Source: BD1-7 clade bacterium (lineage in GTDB: Bacteria > Pseudomonadota > Gammaproteobacteria > Pseudomonadales > DT-91). From it: a DNA stretch of 40,308 nt. The notes under the pieces were generated by a model, which was not told the DNA's origin, searched no databases, and worked only from the letters and a program-made list of their open reading frames with translations. Position numbers and translations under genes: made by a program. Positions within the stretch are counted from its first letter, which is position 1. The number at the start of each line of letters is the position of its first letter. The stretch covers positions 2,230-42,537 of the forward strand of contig CACSIO010000013.1 in NCBI GenBank assembly GCA_902705865.1. The letters run 5' to 3'. This document shows positions 17,145-25,388 of the stretch, piece after piece.

Positions 17145-17174
17145 AAAAAACAGGGCCTAGGCCCTGTTTTTTTT
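17145..17174. terminator. Bidirectional terminator
   Basis: CAGGGCC / GGCCCTG stem with A6 on the left and T8 on the right, between two convergent genes (pirin and the large lipoprotein); it can serve both strands. Confidence 0.92.
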
Positions 17175-17206
17175 ATGCTCATTCATATCACAGCAGCGTG
17201 GAGAAC

Positions 17207-19369
17207 CTACTCCCGCGCTTCTGCATTAACGCCCATGGTGAACTTAAGATGGCCGCTAGACGTACTGAAATCATCCGTTGTCACTTTACCAATCACCGGT
17301 GAGCCTTCGATATCAACATTGGGAATATCAATGCTCAACTCAGTCTCAGACAAAAACGGATATATCAGGTTAAGGCCGCCTAAGATAATCTCTTTCAGCA
17401 CGTTATCAGGCACCTTCAATTTCAACCCACCCAAATGGATCAAACTGCCAGTTTGCTCAAGATCATTAACGATGATATTCGGGGTTTGGTTAATCGTCAT
17501 TTTGAAAACATTGTCTGAGGCACGCATCAATACGCCGGCAGAGATATCCACATCGGCATAAAACACCTGCTCCCATTCACCGTCTTTTTTATCAAACACC
17601 CGCATTTTGGCGTTGCGATAATCAATGGCGGCCTGATTGGTTGTGCTGCCATAAAAACGGATGGTTCCGGGCCCGGCAGGCACTAATTCCATCTTCCGAT
17701 CGCCGTCTTTGCCATAGTCACTACCAACTTTGTCGGGGCCAAAATGCACTTTGGTATCGGCAAAGGTTAAGGTCAGGTGAGTCATACCGATGCTGTAGAG
17801 CGTATTTAACCCCTGATTAATCAGGTTACTGTTCACATTCACCTGCAAATTGGAGTTACCACCGAGATAATCGCCCAGCGGTTCGTCGATATAATACGAG
17901 CCCAAACTGCGCACAACATTATCCGGTGCCTCACGTACAGCTAACGAACCGTCGTAAGCCATGTACATGGAATTTGCATCGGTCGTCACCGTTTTGGCGA
18001 ACGTGACCAGATCAAAATTATCGCCATCATCGTTCTTGAAATTCATGCCGATACGGATCTGTTTAAGGTTGTTATCCAGTACGCCGCCAATCAATGCACG
18101 CATTGCGCTTTTTAAGATACCGCTGTCTTTCAAGCTCGCTGCCAAGCTTGAAATCAAACGTCCAGTTAATGAATTGTCCGCGCTCGCCAGTGCTTTGGTG
18201 TCGTGCATGGTGATATCAACAGAATCCAATAAATCGACATTGAATTGCCCATCAGCCAAGCGCAAGTCAACATCACCGGTCACATCCATGGATTCAATCA
18301 ACAGCTCAGCGAAGCCCCAATCCGTTACACAGAATCCAAACTCCAGATTGCGCGCTTTGGATTCATACCAATCGCGCGGTTTACAGGTGGTGATAATCTG
18401 CACCTTAGCGTATGTACCCACCTGATCTTTATCACCGGATACCGTGCCGTTGTCGGGGGTATGGTCAATCGTCGGCTGCATATGCATATCCAACCCGATA
18501 CGATTGCTGACCGATTTATCAAAGGTAAAACTGTTCAAATTGCCCTGACCAATACGAATATCCAATAGGCGGATGTATACATGAGCAACCCCCGCATCCA
18601 TCGCGTACAGCACGTTATCTAGGCCAACGTCACTGAGGGCTTTTGCATCCAACCGGATATTTTTCATTTTATCGTTGATCAATGGTTTCATACCATCGAG
18701 GGCCGATTCACCGAGTTTCAGTTTAAAAACATCACTGATGTTGGCCCCATCTTTCAGATAACGGGTGGTTTCTTCCATGCCGTTTTCATCACGGGCAACG
18801 ATGGTAAAGATATCGTTCGGCGGGTTGTAGCTGGTCTCAACCACCCACTGTCCATCGACTTTTGTCGCCGGGGTGTCATTCAGGCTGATACTGGCAATGT
18901 CACTGGCATCGTAGGCCTCAAGCTTGACACTCACCATGCCATTGCCGGCAGAACAACCGCTGTCGCCAAAGACACAAGCGCTACTGGGCTGCACGACGGG
19001 ACCTTGGCTATCAAAACGAAACTTCAAGTTGGTGGCCCGAGCCAAATTCAACGGCTCGATGAGCATGGAATTATCACCTTGGCGAAGAAAATCTTTCACA
19101 TCCGTCAGGCGCAGCCGCATCAGATTCGACGCATATTCGAATTTATCGCCCACCTTAGAACCGTTTAAAAAGACCTGTCGTTCGCCGATATTTTTGGAGT
19201 AACGAATGACCAGATACTCCGGTAACGTTTGCGCTCCCGCGGGGGCGTCGTCACCAAAATATTTGACGTAGGTTTGCCCATTCTGAATACCTTCAACTGT
19301 ACGCGGATCAGGCTGTAAACAACCGGATAACAAAAAGCTCGCTACCAACAACGTCACGATACGCTTCAT
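17207..19369 (-). CDS. Large outer-membrane lipoprotein, unknown function (possible TULIP/BPI-like fold)
   Basis: 720 aa. Signal peptide with lipobox LLSGC (Cys17); Leu at +2 favours the outer membrane. A region of about 20-225 has a beta-rich, Ig-like look (VSVKLEAYDASDIASISLND). The rest is dominated by alternating amphipathic strands and long helices; SNLINQGLNTLYSIGMTHLTL and VPDNVLKEIILGGLNLIYPF resemble the helix-then-strand pattern of BPI/LBP lipid-binding (TULIP) domains. I infer, but cannot show, a two-lobe lipid-binding fold. Four Cys (about 131, 138, 329, 346) might pair. GAGGTGA precedes the ATG at 19369 by about five bases. Monocistronic, ending at a bidirectional terminator. Confidence 0.7.
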   Translation of the reverse strand: MKRIVTLLVASFLLSGCLQPDPRTVEGIQNGQTYVKYFGDDAPAGAQTLPEYLVIRYSKNIGERQVFLNGSKVGDKFEYASNLMRLRLTDVKDFLRQGDNSMLIEPLNLARATNLKFRFDSQGPVVQPSSACVFGDSGCSAGNGMVSVKLEAYDASDIASISLNDTPATKVDGQWVVETSYNPPNDIFTIVARDENGMEETTRYLKDGANISDVFKLKLGESALDGMKPLINDKMKNIRLDAKALSDVGLDNVLYAMDAGVAHVYIRLLDIRIGQGNLNSFTFDKSVSNRIGLDMHMQPTIDHTPDNGTVSGDKDQVGTYAKVQIITTCKPRDWYESKARNLEFGFCVTDWGFAELLIESMDVTGDVDLRLADGQFNVDLLDSVDITMHDTKALASADNSLTGRLISSLAASLKDSGILKSAMRALIGGVLDNNLKQIRIGMNFKNDDGDNFDLVTFAKTVTTDANSMYMAYDGSLAVREAPDNVVRSLGSYYIDEPLGDYLGGNSNLQVNVNSNLINQGLNTLYSIGMTHLTLTFADTKVHFGPDKVGSDYGKDGDRKMELVPAGPGTIRFYGSTTNQAAIDYRNAKMRVFDKKDGEWEQVFYADVDISAGVLMRASDNVFKMTINQTPNIIVNDLEQTGSLIHLGGLKLKVPDNVLKEIILGGLNLIYPFLSETELSIDIPNVDIEGSPVIGKVTTDDFSTSSGHLKFTMGVNAEARE

Positions 19370-19937
19370 CGAATCACCTCAATTTTTATTGTTGTTGCCT
19401 TTACTCAGCTACGTCATGGCGTATTGGCTGAAATCACCTCAGATGCAGGCGGCAGGTCATTGAGTGTTCATCGGCGCGATCTATCCCCGTTGATCGATAA
19501 AACGGCTATTTTTGTGAGATTAACGGTATGTAATGTGAAGATTTAGCACTAGAAAACGCATGAAGTAATGACATTTACCTGTGTTAACAACAAGGTTATT
19601 GGGCGCATATCACACGGTATTTCACTGACCAAATGGCATGAATTTGCTCACTATTTTATCCGGCACCCCGCTTCACAAAGCCAAGACCTTGATTGAGTTT
19701 CAATGATTCAAACAATCAGCGAGCGCAGCCGATGGGAATGCGCAGAAGAAAGAAAAGAATCGAGCAAATCTGGAAACGAGTGAGTAAGCAGAAGTGCCTG
19801 CGTAAGTAGCTAACTGAGTGAATAACACCGTCGTGTAGGCCATTCCGCGTATTCCAAAGTAGGGAACAAACCAATCAATAGAGCTGCAGGGCGAATGAAT
19901 ACCAACCCCGCAACACGATAATCAAGCAACCAGCGTA
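19370..19937. other. 568-bp gene-free spacer
   Basis: It lies between two minus-strand genes, upstream of the large lipoprotein and downstream of the PhoD-like gene. No frame with a ribosome site or recognisable product was found. The 10-base AATCACCTCA occurs at 19372-19381 and 19432-19441, 60 bp apart; the first copy is the lipoprotein ribosome site. The lipoprotein promoter must lie here, but I could not define it, nor a terminator for the PhoD-like gene. Confidence 0.4.
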
Positions 19938-21305
19938 TCAGGCAACCTGATAACGCTTTTTGTAAAGCTGGTTACCCAAATCACCAAAGTAAACAACTTC
20001 AACCTCACCCGTCGCCGGCAAGAAGTTCAGCTCGGCATAGTTGTTCACCGGTGTACTCCAATCAAACTGGTCACGCGGCAAGAAGATCGCAGCCGGATTA
20101 CCCACCTGAGCGAACGGGCCTACGGTAATTTCGATAGATTCACTGCCAGGGCCAGATTCAGAAACGCGACCACATGCAGCAAAGTGCACATCGCCCCCTA
20201 ACCAAACAACACCCGGAATATCGTTACCTTCGATAAAATTCAGGATCTCGTTACGTTGTGCCGGGTAACCAGGCCACTTGTCTGGCTCACCCAATGCATG
20301 GATGCCTGGGAATTTTGAAATCGGTACCGAGTTCATAATGAGTTTGAAGGTCGCGCTGCTGGATGCCAGTTCGGTCTTCAGCCATGCCATTTGCTCAGGG
20401 CCAATATATTGCGCCTGATCAGTCGTACGGGTCGACGGCAAACGCTCTGAGCGGCTATCTAGAACAAACACATCAACGGTACGACCCCAGCTGTGCTTAC
20501 GCCATAGCTGATTAGGGTTGCTTGGTAAGCGACGCAATGGATTATGCTCAAAGTACGTATGTGTGCCGTTAGCCAATACGGCAGGATCGATGTTTTCCGG
20601 ATCCCAGTTGTTGGTGATCTCGTGGTCATCCCAAGTCATCATCACAGCGTTGCGTGCACGTACACGACGGAAGCCTTTTTTCTTCAAATTCTTCGACCAA
20701 CGCTTGCGGTATTCAGCAACAGTTTCAGAGCCATCGTTGTAGCTGGTGTCACCTAAAAACAGGAAGGCATCCAGATCTTCACGCAAACCGGCACGTTCCA
20801 GTGTAAAAGGAATCAGCTCATTGGATGCGCAGCTACCTGCAGCAAATCGAACAGGTTCAAGGCTTTCCGGTGCCAACGCAGCGCGGAATTCACCGTTCAC
20901 GTAAACTCCTGTCGGGCGGCTACCATCCACTTCAGTAAAGCTGTAAACGTAACGTTCACCGGCGTTAAGCTGGGTGATTTGCAAATGTGCGAAACCGCCA
21001 TCTTCTAATACAACAGGCACATCTGCTAATGGATTACGCAGATCTACGTCGTTCTTATTCCAGATCATCAAACGCACGGATTTGCCACCGCTGTAACGGC
21101 TCCAAAGCTGAACACTGGTGTCTGTAGCTTCACCGGAAGCAACACCCAGTGGGAATTCCTTAACCACTTCGTCACAGTTGATCTTACAACCAGTCATCAT
21201 ACCGGTTGCAGCAATGGCTGAGGCCACGATGAATCCGCGGCGGGTGATTGAAACGTCACTCAGTGTCGTCTTCGACAATTCAATAATTTGTAGCGGCCTG
21301 TCCAT
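19938..21305 (-). CDS. PhoD-like alkaline phosphatase/phosphodiesterase, Tat-exported lipoprotein
   Basis: 455 aa. The N-terminus has a twin-arginine motif ITRRGFIVASA (Arg22-Arg23) and then a lipobox-like MMTGC (Cys40), so it is probably exported folded by Tat and lipidated. PhoD N-domain (about 55-150: FPLGVASGEATDTSVQLWSR) then a metallophosphatase core with AGSCASNE, FLFLGDTSYND, MMTWDDHEITNNWDP, and LGGDVHFAACGRV. Family enzymes are Ca/Fe-dependent phosphomonoesterases/diesterases of phosphate acquisition. The start at 21305 (MDRPLQIIEL) has GAGGA six bases upstream; an upstream in-frame ATG at 21374 lacks one. Divergent from a secreted metallo-hydrolase. Confidence 0.88.
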   Translation of the reverse strand: MDRPLQIIELSKTTLSDVSITRRGFIVASAIAATGMMTGCKINCDEVVKEFPLGVASGEATDTSVQLWSRYSGGKSVRLMIWNKNDVDLRNPLADVPVVLEDGGFAHLQITQLNAGERYVYSFTEVDGSRPTGVYVNGEFRAALAPESLEPVRFAAGSCASNELIPFTLERAGLREDLDAFLFLGDTSYNDGSETVAEYRKRWSKNLKKKGFRRVRARNAVMMTWDDHEITNNWDPENIDPAVLANGTHTYFEHNPLRRLPSNPNQLWRKHSWGRTVDVFVLDSRSERLPSTRTTDQAQYIGPEQMAWLKTELASSSATFKLIMNSVPISKFPGIHALGEPDKWPGYPAQRNEILNFIEGNDIPGVVWLGGDVHFAACGRVSESGPGSESIEITVGPFAQVGNPAAIFLPRDQFDWSTPVNNYAELNFLPATGEVEVVYFGDLGNQLYKKRYQVA

Positions 21306-21554
21306 GCTAAGTCCTCGAAGCGTTAGTTTGAAAACGCTGAACTTTAGCCGCCACTTATGTCTATGCAGTGACACGTCAATGAAGCTTGTTTGTCGGTTTT
21401 ATGAAGGAATCCACCACCTCTGGCCGCTTGTAATCAACCAGTCATCTTTTGTGATCTTCACAGCCTTGATGCCAGTGTCTACTCAGGCAAATGCCTGATA
21501 TATATCACTCTCGAAATGACAAATATCATTAATGACTCCAGGGAGGTTCTATCC

Positions 21555-22445
21555 ATGTCATATTTTGTCAATGTACCTGCAGCCTTTGGCCGGCTCGCCA
21601 TTGCTTGCACACTTTTTGCCCTTACCAGTATTCAAGCAGTTGCCGATGATTACCGGATCGAAAAGGTTAAAGACAACGTCTATCGCTTTGTCGATGACCG
21701 CCACCGCAACGTCTTTATGGTGACTGAAGACGCCATTATCGCGACAGATCCAATAAACACCCGCGCTGCTACGTGGCTAAAGGCCGAGATAAAAAAACGC
21801 TTTAACAAACCGATCAAGTTTGTTGTATATAGCCACAATCACACCGATCACGTTTACGGGGGCGAAGTCTTTAAATCGCCAGACACCCGCTTTGTTGCCC
21901 AAGAATTGGCGCGTCAGGATTTGGCGATCACTCACGCCAATACGGTGATCCCCGACATCACTTTTAAAGATGCCATGCACCTCTACTCCGGCACCAACAG
22001 CGTGGAGCTCAAGTACTGGGGCGATAACGACGGACGCGGGTCGATCAGTATGTTATTCAAACCCGCCAAAGTTATGTACGTCGTGGATTGGATAGTGCTC
22101 GGCCGCATGCCCTGGCAAAAGCTCTGGAGCTACGACATACAGGGCATGATTAATTCCACCGAAGGTGTTTTAAAAGAAGATTTCGATATTTTTGTTGGTG
22201 GCCACGGCGAGGTTGGCACCAAAAAAGACGTACAGGAATCACTAGACTACCTCAAAGACCTGTATGCGGCAGTGATTCAAGGCGTGCTGAAAGGTGAATC
22301 CCTCGACTACATGAAAACCCATATCAAACTCCCCAAATACAAACATCTGGCACACTACGAAGAATGGTTGCCACTCAATATTGAAGGGGTTTATAACAAC
22401 CTGATGGAAAAATCCGGGCAAGGCTGGCGGCCGGATTTGCCTTAA
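21555..22445 (+). CDS. Secreted metallo-beta-lactamase-fold hydrolase, atypical metal site
   Basis: 296 aa with a signal peptide (FALTSIQAVADD, cut near residue 28-30). The HxHxDH motif is present (H94-H96-D98-H99 in YSHNHTDHVYGGE), Asp178 (VVDWIV) and the last His (GGHGE, H217) also fit. The usual His between them, normally in GPxHTDGD, is not visible: the aligned stretch reads WGDNDGRGS, with Asp159 at the His place. The substrate is unknown; it may hydrolyse esters, lactones or phosphate-type substrates. GGGAGG eight bases before the ATG at 21555 sets the start; the frame is open to 21516. It is divergent from the PhoD-like gene, with 249 bp between starts. Confidence 0.85.
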   Translation: MSYFVNVPAAFGRLAIACTLFALTSIQAVADDYRIEKVKDNVYRFVDDRHRNVFMVTEDAIIATDPINTRAATWLKAEIKKRFNKPIKFVVYSHNHTDHVYGGEVFKSPDTRFVAQELARQDLAITHANTVIPDITFKDAMHLYSGTNSVELKYWGDNDGRGSISMLFKPAKVMYVVDWIVLGRMPWQKLWSYDIQGMINSTEGVLKEDFDIFVGGHGEVGTKKDVQESLDYLKDLYAAVIQGVLKGESLDYMKTHIKLPKYKHLAHYEEWLPLNIEGVYNNLMEKSGQGWRPDLP

Positions 22446-22652
22446 ACGTATCCGGTGATGGAGCTGGGGCTGGGGCTACAAGCCCTAGATCCATCAACAT
22501 CAACATCGCCGAAACGCGGTTCGTATCAAAAAAGCATCAAGCCCCCTATTGATGAATAACAATCCATTTCAGGAATCAACGCCGCGCTTGAGTATGCGAT
22601 AGATCCTTCCTAGAGTGACAGAATAGCCCGCTCGCATCAGAGACTGTCACGG

Positions 22653-24425
22653 ATGAACGATCTGAGAAAACCCAGCTTCATTGCTTTCATGGTCATTGCC
22701 TTTATGAATGCCTTTGTCGACTTGGGCCACAAAATAGTCATCCAGAATATCCTCTTCAAACTCTATGAAGGCCAGCTTCAAGTTATTCTCACCGCGATTA
22801 TCAACAGCCTGATTCTGCTGCCGTTTGTTCTGCTGTTTACACCCGCCGGTTTTATCTCCGACCGATTTGCCAAGCGTGAGGTGATTCGTTTCTCTGCGCT
22901 GTTTGCCATCGTTGTCACATTGTTAATATGCGCGTGTTACTACCTCGGTTGGTTTTGGCATGCATTTGCCATGACATTACTGTTAGCCGTTCAGTCGGCT
23001 GTGTTTTCTCCGGCAAAATACGGCTATTTGCGCGAAGTGGTAAGATCCGAAAAACTTGCTCAGGCAAACGGTATTCTTCAGTCGCTGACCATCGTATCCA
23101 TACTTTGCAGTACCTTTGTATTCTCATTTTTCTTTGAAATGTTGGTCGTGGATGTATTGGCAGCACCCAATCCGACACCGGAATCCGTCATTCGCACGTT
23201 GATGCCACTGAGCGGATTGCTCGTTGGGTTGTCGGTTGCGGAGTTTTTTCTTTCGTTCAAGCTGCCCATGGTTCAAGCGGGCGACCGCGATCGAGAACTG
23301 CGCATGAAGCCTTACTTCAAAGGCGTATACCTGCTCAACAACACCCGATTAATTGCCCGCCAGCGCGCAATCATCTTGCCGATAATCGGGCTCTGTATGT
23401 TTTGGTCAGTATCACAGGTGGTAGTTGCGGCCTTCCCCGCTTATGCTGAATCCATGCTCAACGAGACCAACACGGTTGTGGTACAAGGCATTATGGCATC
23501 CACCGGTATTGGCGTGATGATAGGCGCACTGGTCGCTGGCTTTATTTCTCGCAACCATATTGCGTTGAGCCTGATTCCCGTCGGTGGCCTGGGCATTGTT
23601 ATCGGGTTAGGTTTGCTGACTTTGGTAGAGTCACGAGTGGGATTAGTTGGTGTCTTTTTATTGTTGGGCTGGTCCGGCGGCTTTTTTATGGTTCCCCTCA
23701 ACGCACTGATTCAATACCACGCTCAAGCGAGTACGCTGGGTACCGTGATCGCCGGCAGCAACTGGATTCAAAACATCGCCATGATTGCCGGATTAATGAT
23801 TACTGTCGCGCTGTCACTTCAGGGGGCCTCGAGCCGCGAAATATTTTACTTGTTGGCCATCACCGCGCTCGCCGCCACCGTGTACATCCTCTATCGCATG
23901 CCCCATTGCATGACACGACTGCTACTCACCGGCTTACACCCAGGTACACTATCGCTCGGCGTTAATGGCTTCGACAATTTGCCAACCCGCGGTGCCGTTA
24001 TACTCTCAGGCCAACCGGCCAGCCTGCGCGACTGGCTGCTGCTACAAAGCGCCACGGCGCGCCACATTAATCTGGTTGTTATGGAAAACCCATTACCGAT
24101 AGTCAGCTATCTTGCTCGCCTACTAGGAACCTCGGTAAAAACACCGCAACAAATCGACGCCGAATTTTCGCTGTTAACGCACGTTCTTAACAATGAAGGG
24201 GTAATTGTCGTTCCTGAAAAAATGCGAAGCAAGATCGCTGAAAGCATCGCAGGGGAGATTCCACAAATACGCCAAGTGCCATTTCGTATGGAAAACACCA
24301 ACCCACGATCATGGCGACTTTCATGGTTCACTCACGGCACAGTTCAGCGCTCCGATTCGGCACAAAAGCGACACACCATTTACTTTGATCAACAATGCCG
24401 CGTATCTACCCCACCCTATCTTTAA
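22653..24425 (+). CDS. LplT-like MFS transporter fused to a degenerate acyltransferase domain
   Basis: 590 aa. The first about 420 residues are a 12-segment MFS unit related to the lysophospholipid flippase LplT: AFVDLGHKIVIQN, FISDRFAKREVIRF and AVFSPAKYGYLREVV are characteristic of the LplT-PlsC-acyl-ACP synthetase fusions. After GVNGFDNLPTRGAVIL comes an acyltransferase-like block, but the NHxSxxDW catalytic motif is replaced by GQPASLRDW: Pro455 stands where the His should be. The protein ends soon after, with no AMP-ligase domain (full fusions are over 1100 aa). So it is a shortened relative, probably a lipid transporter without acyltransferase activity. The terminal 4 bases overlap the stop of the convergent methyltransferase gene. 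No good ribosome site before 22653. Confidence 0.8.
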   Translation: MNDLRKPSFIAFMVIAFMNAFVDLGHKIVIQNILFKLYEGQLQVILTAIINSLILLPFVLLFTPAGFISDRFAKREVIRFSALFAIVVTLLICACYYLGWFWHAFAMTLLLAVQSAVFSPAKYGYLREVVRSEKLAQANGILQSLTIVSILCSTFVFSFFFEMLVVDVLAAPNPTPESVIRTLMPLSGLLVGLSVAEFFLSFKLPMVQAGDRDRELRMKPYFKGVYLLNNTRLIARQRAIILPIIGLCMFWSVSQVVVAAFPAYAESMLNETNTVVVQGIMASTGIGVMIGALVAGFISRNHIALSLIPVGGLGIVIGLGLLTLVESRVGLVGVFLLLGWSGGFFMVPLNALIQYHAQASTLGTVIAGSNWIQNIAMIAGLMITVALSLQGASSREIFYLLAITALAATVYILYRMPHCMTRLLLTGLHPGTLSLGVNGFDNLPTRGAVILSGQPASLRDWLLLQSATARHINLVVMENPLPIVSYLARLLGTSVKTPQQIDAEFSLLTHVLNNEGVIVVPEKMRSKIAESIAGEIPQIRQVPFRMENTNPRSWRLSWFTHGTVQRSDSAQKRHTIYFDQQCRVSTPPYL

Positions 24426-25312
24426 TCTGCCGCGAGGCTTGGCTTACGCACGCAAAAAATTCCCCACTGAAAAACCTGTTGCTGCGCCAATTGGCGGCGC
24501 TGTAACAACGAATGCAAAAACCTTTCAAGGTAGGCCTCTGACATACCCGCTGCCATTAATTCAGTGCGATTTTCTGTGAGTGTATCTGCCATCTTCTGGC
24601 TAAACAGGCCGAAGTCGTTGCTGTGATCATCAAAACCGAGCCACTCAAAGCCGCTGTCTTGCAGCAGCGTCTGATAGGTTTTCAAACGCACGATATCGCC
24701 CACATTGTGCTGACTGAATGCCGCTTGCATATCATCCGTTGCACGAACGCCGGCCATAATGTCACTGAATACCAACACGCCGCCGGGTTTTAAAATACGA
24801 AACACCTGCGCCAGCGCCTCTCGCTTGTTATAGATATGGCACAACACATCCTGGCAATTTACCGCATCAAATGTCGCTGTCCAAACGTCAGGTAACGCTA
24901 GCAAATTGCCTTCAGTAACACGTATCTGTTGATCGAGCCCGGCCTCAACGTTAGCCTGCTGGTTTCTGGCATTTTGTTGGGGGCATAAGTTAATGCAATC
25001 CATCTCGCAACCAAACTGTGCCACCCAATAGCGGGCACTGCCGCCATACCCACTGCCGAGATCGGCAACTCGAGTGCCTTTCAGCGAGACATACTGATCA
25101 GCGGTTTGAGCCATCACAGCAACACTGTTTTTGGCACTCGTCGCGAGAGAATCCGTTGGCGTTTGAAAAATACCAAAGTGACTGAAGTCTGCATCGGCCC
25201 CCATTACTTTCTGATAAAAAAGATGGCCATCAACGGAATCATACTGGGCAACAATCTGTGCCTGCGCAGTCTCATCGTCAGATAGGGCTTGTAAACGGGT
25301 AGCTTGTTTCAT
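24422..25312 (-). CDS. SAM-dependent methyltransferase
   Basis: 296-aa class I methyltransferase. Motif I is VADLGSGYGGSARY (about 82-95), followed by CINLCPQQNARN and DAVNCQDVLCHIYNK, and RILKPGGVLVFSDIM as motif VI-like. The head region YDSVDGHLFYQ and the motif pattern resemble glycine/sarcosine N-methyltransferase-type and related small-molecule methyltransferases. Substrate unknown. It follows the carrier/condensation gene by 76 bp on the same strand, so both may be one transcript and it may modify that pathway's product. Convergent, with a 4-bp overlap, to the MFS fusion gene. Confidence 0.85.
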   Translation of the reverse strand: MKQATRLQALSDDETAQAQIVAQYDSVDGHLFYQKVMGADADFSHFGIFQTPTDSLATSAKNSVAVMAQTADQYVSLKGTRVADLGSGYGGSARYWVAQFGCEMDCINLCPQQNARNQQANVEAGLDQQIRVTEGNLLALPDVWTATFDAVNCQDVLCHIYNKREALAQVFRILKPGGVLVFSDIMAGVRATDDMQAAFSQHNVGDIVRLKTYQTLLQDSGFEWLGFDDHSNDFGLFSQKMADTLTENRTELMAAGMSEAYLERFLHSLLQRRQLAQQQVFQWGIFCVRKPSLAAD

Positions 25313-25388
25313 CGCTATACCACATCCATCAAAGGGTGAATTGCAGGCTGAATCACTGGGTAGATTGCCGGCTAGATTCCTGAGTCGG

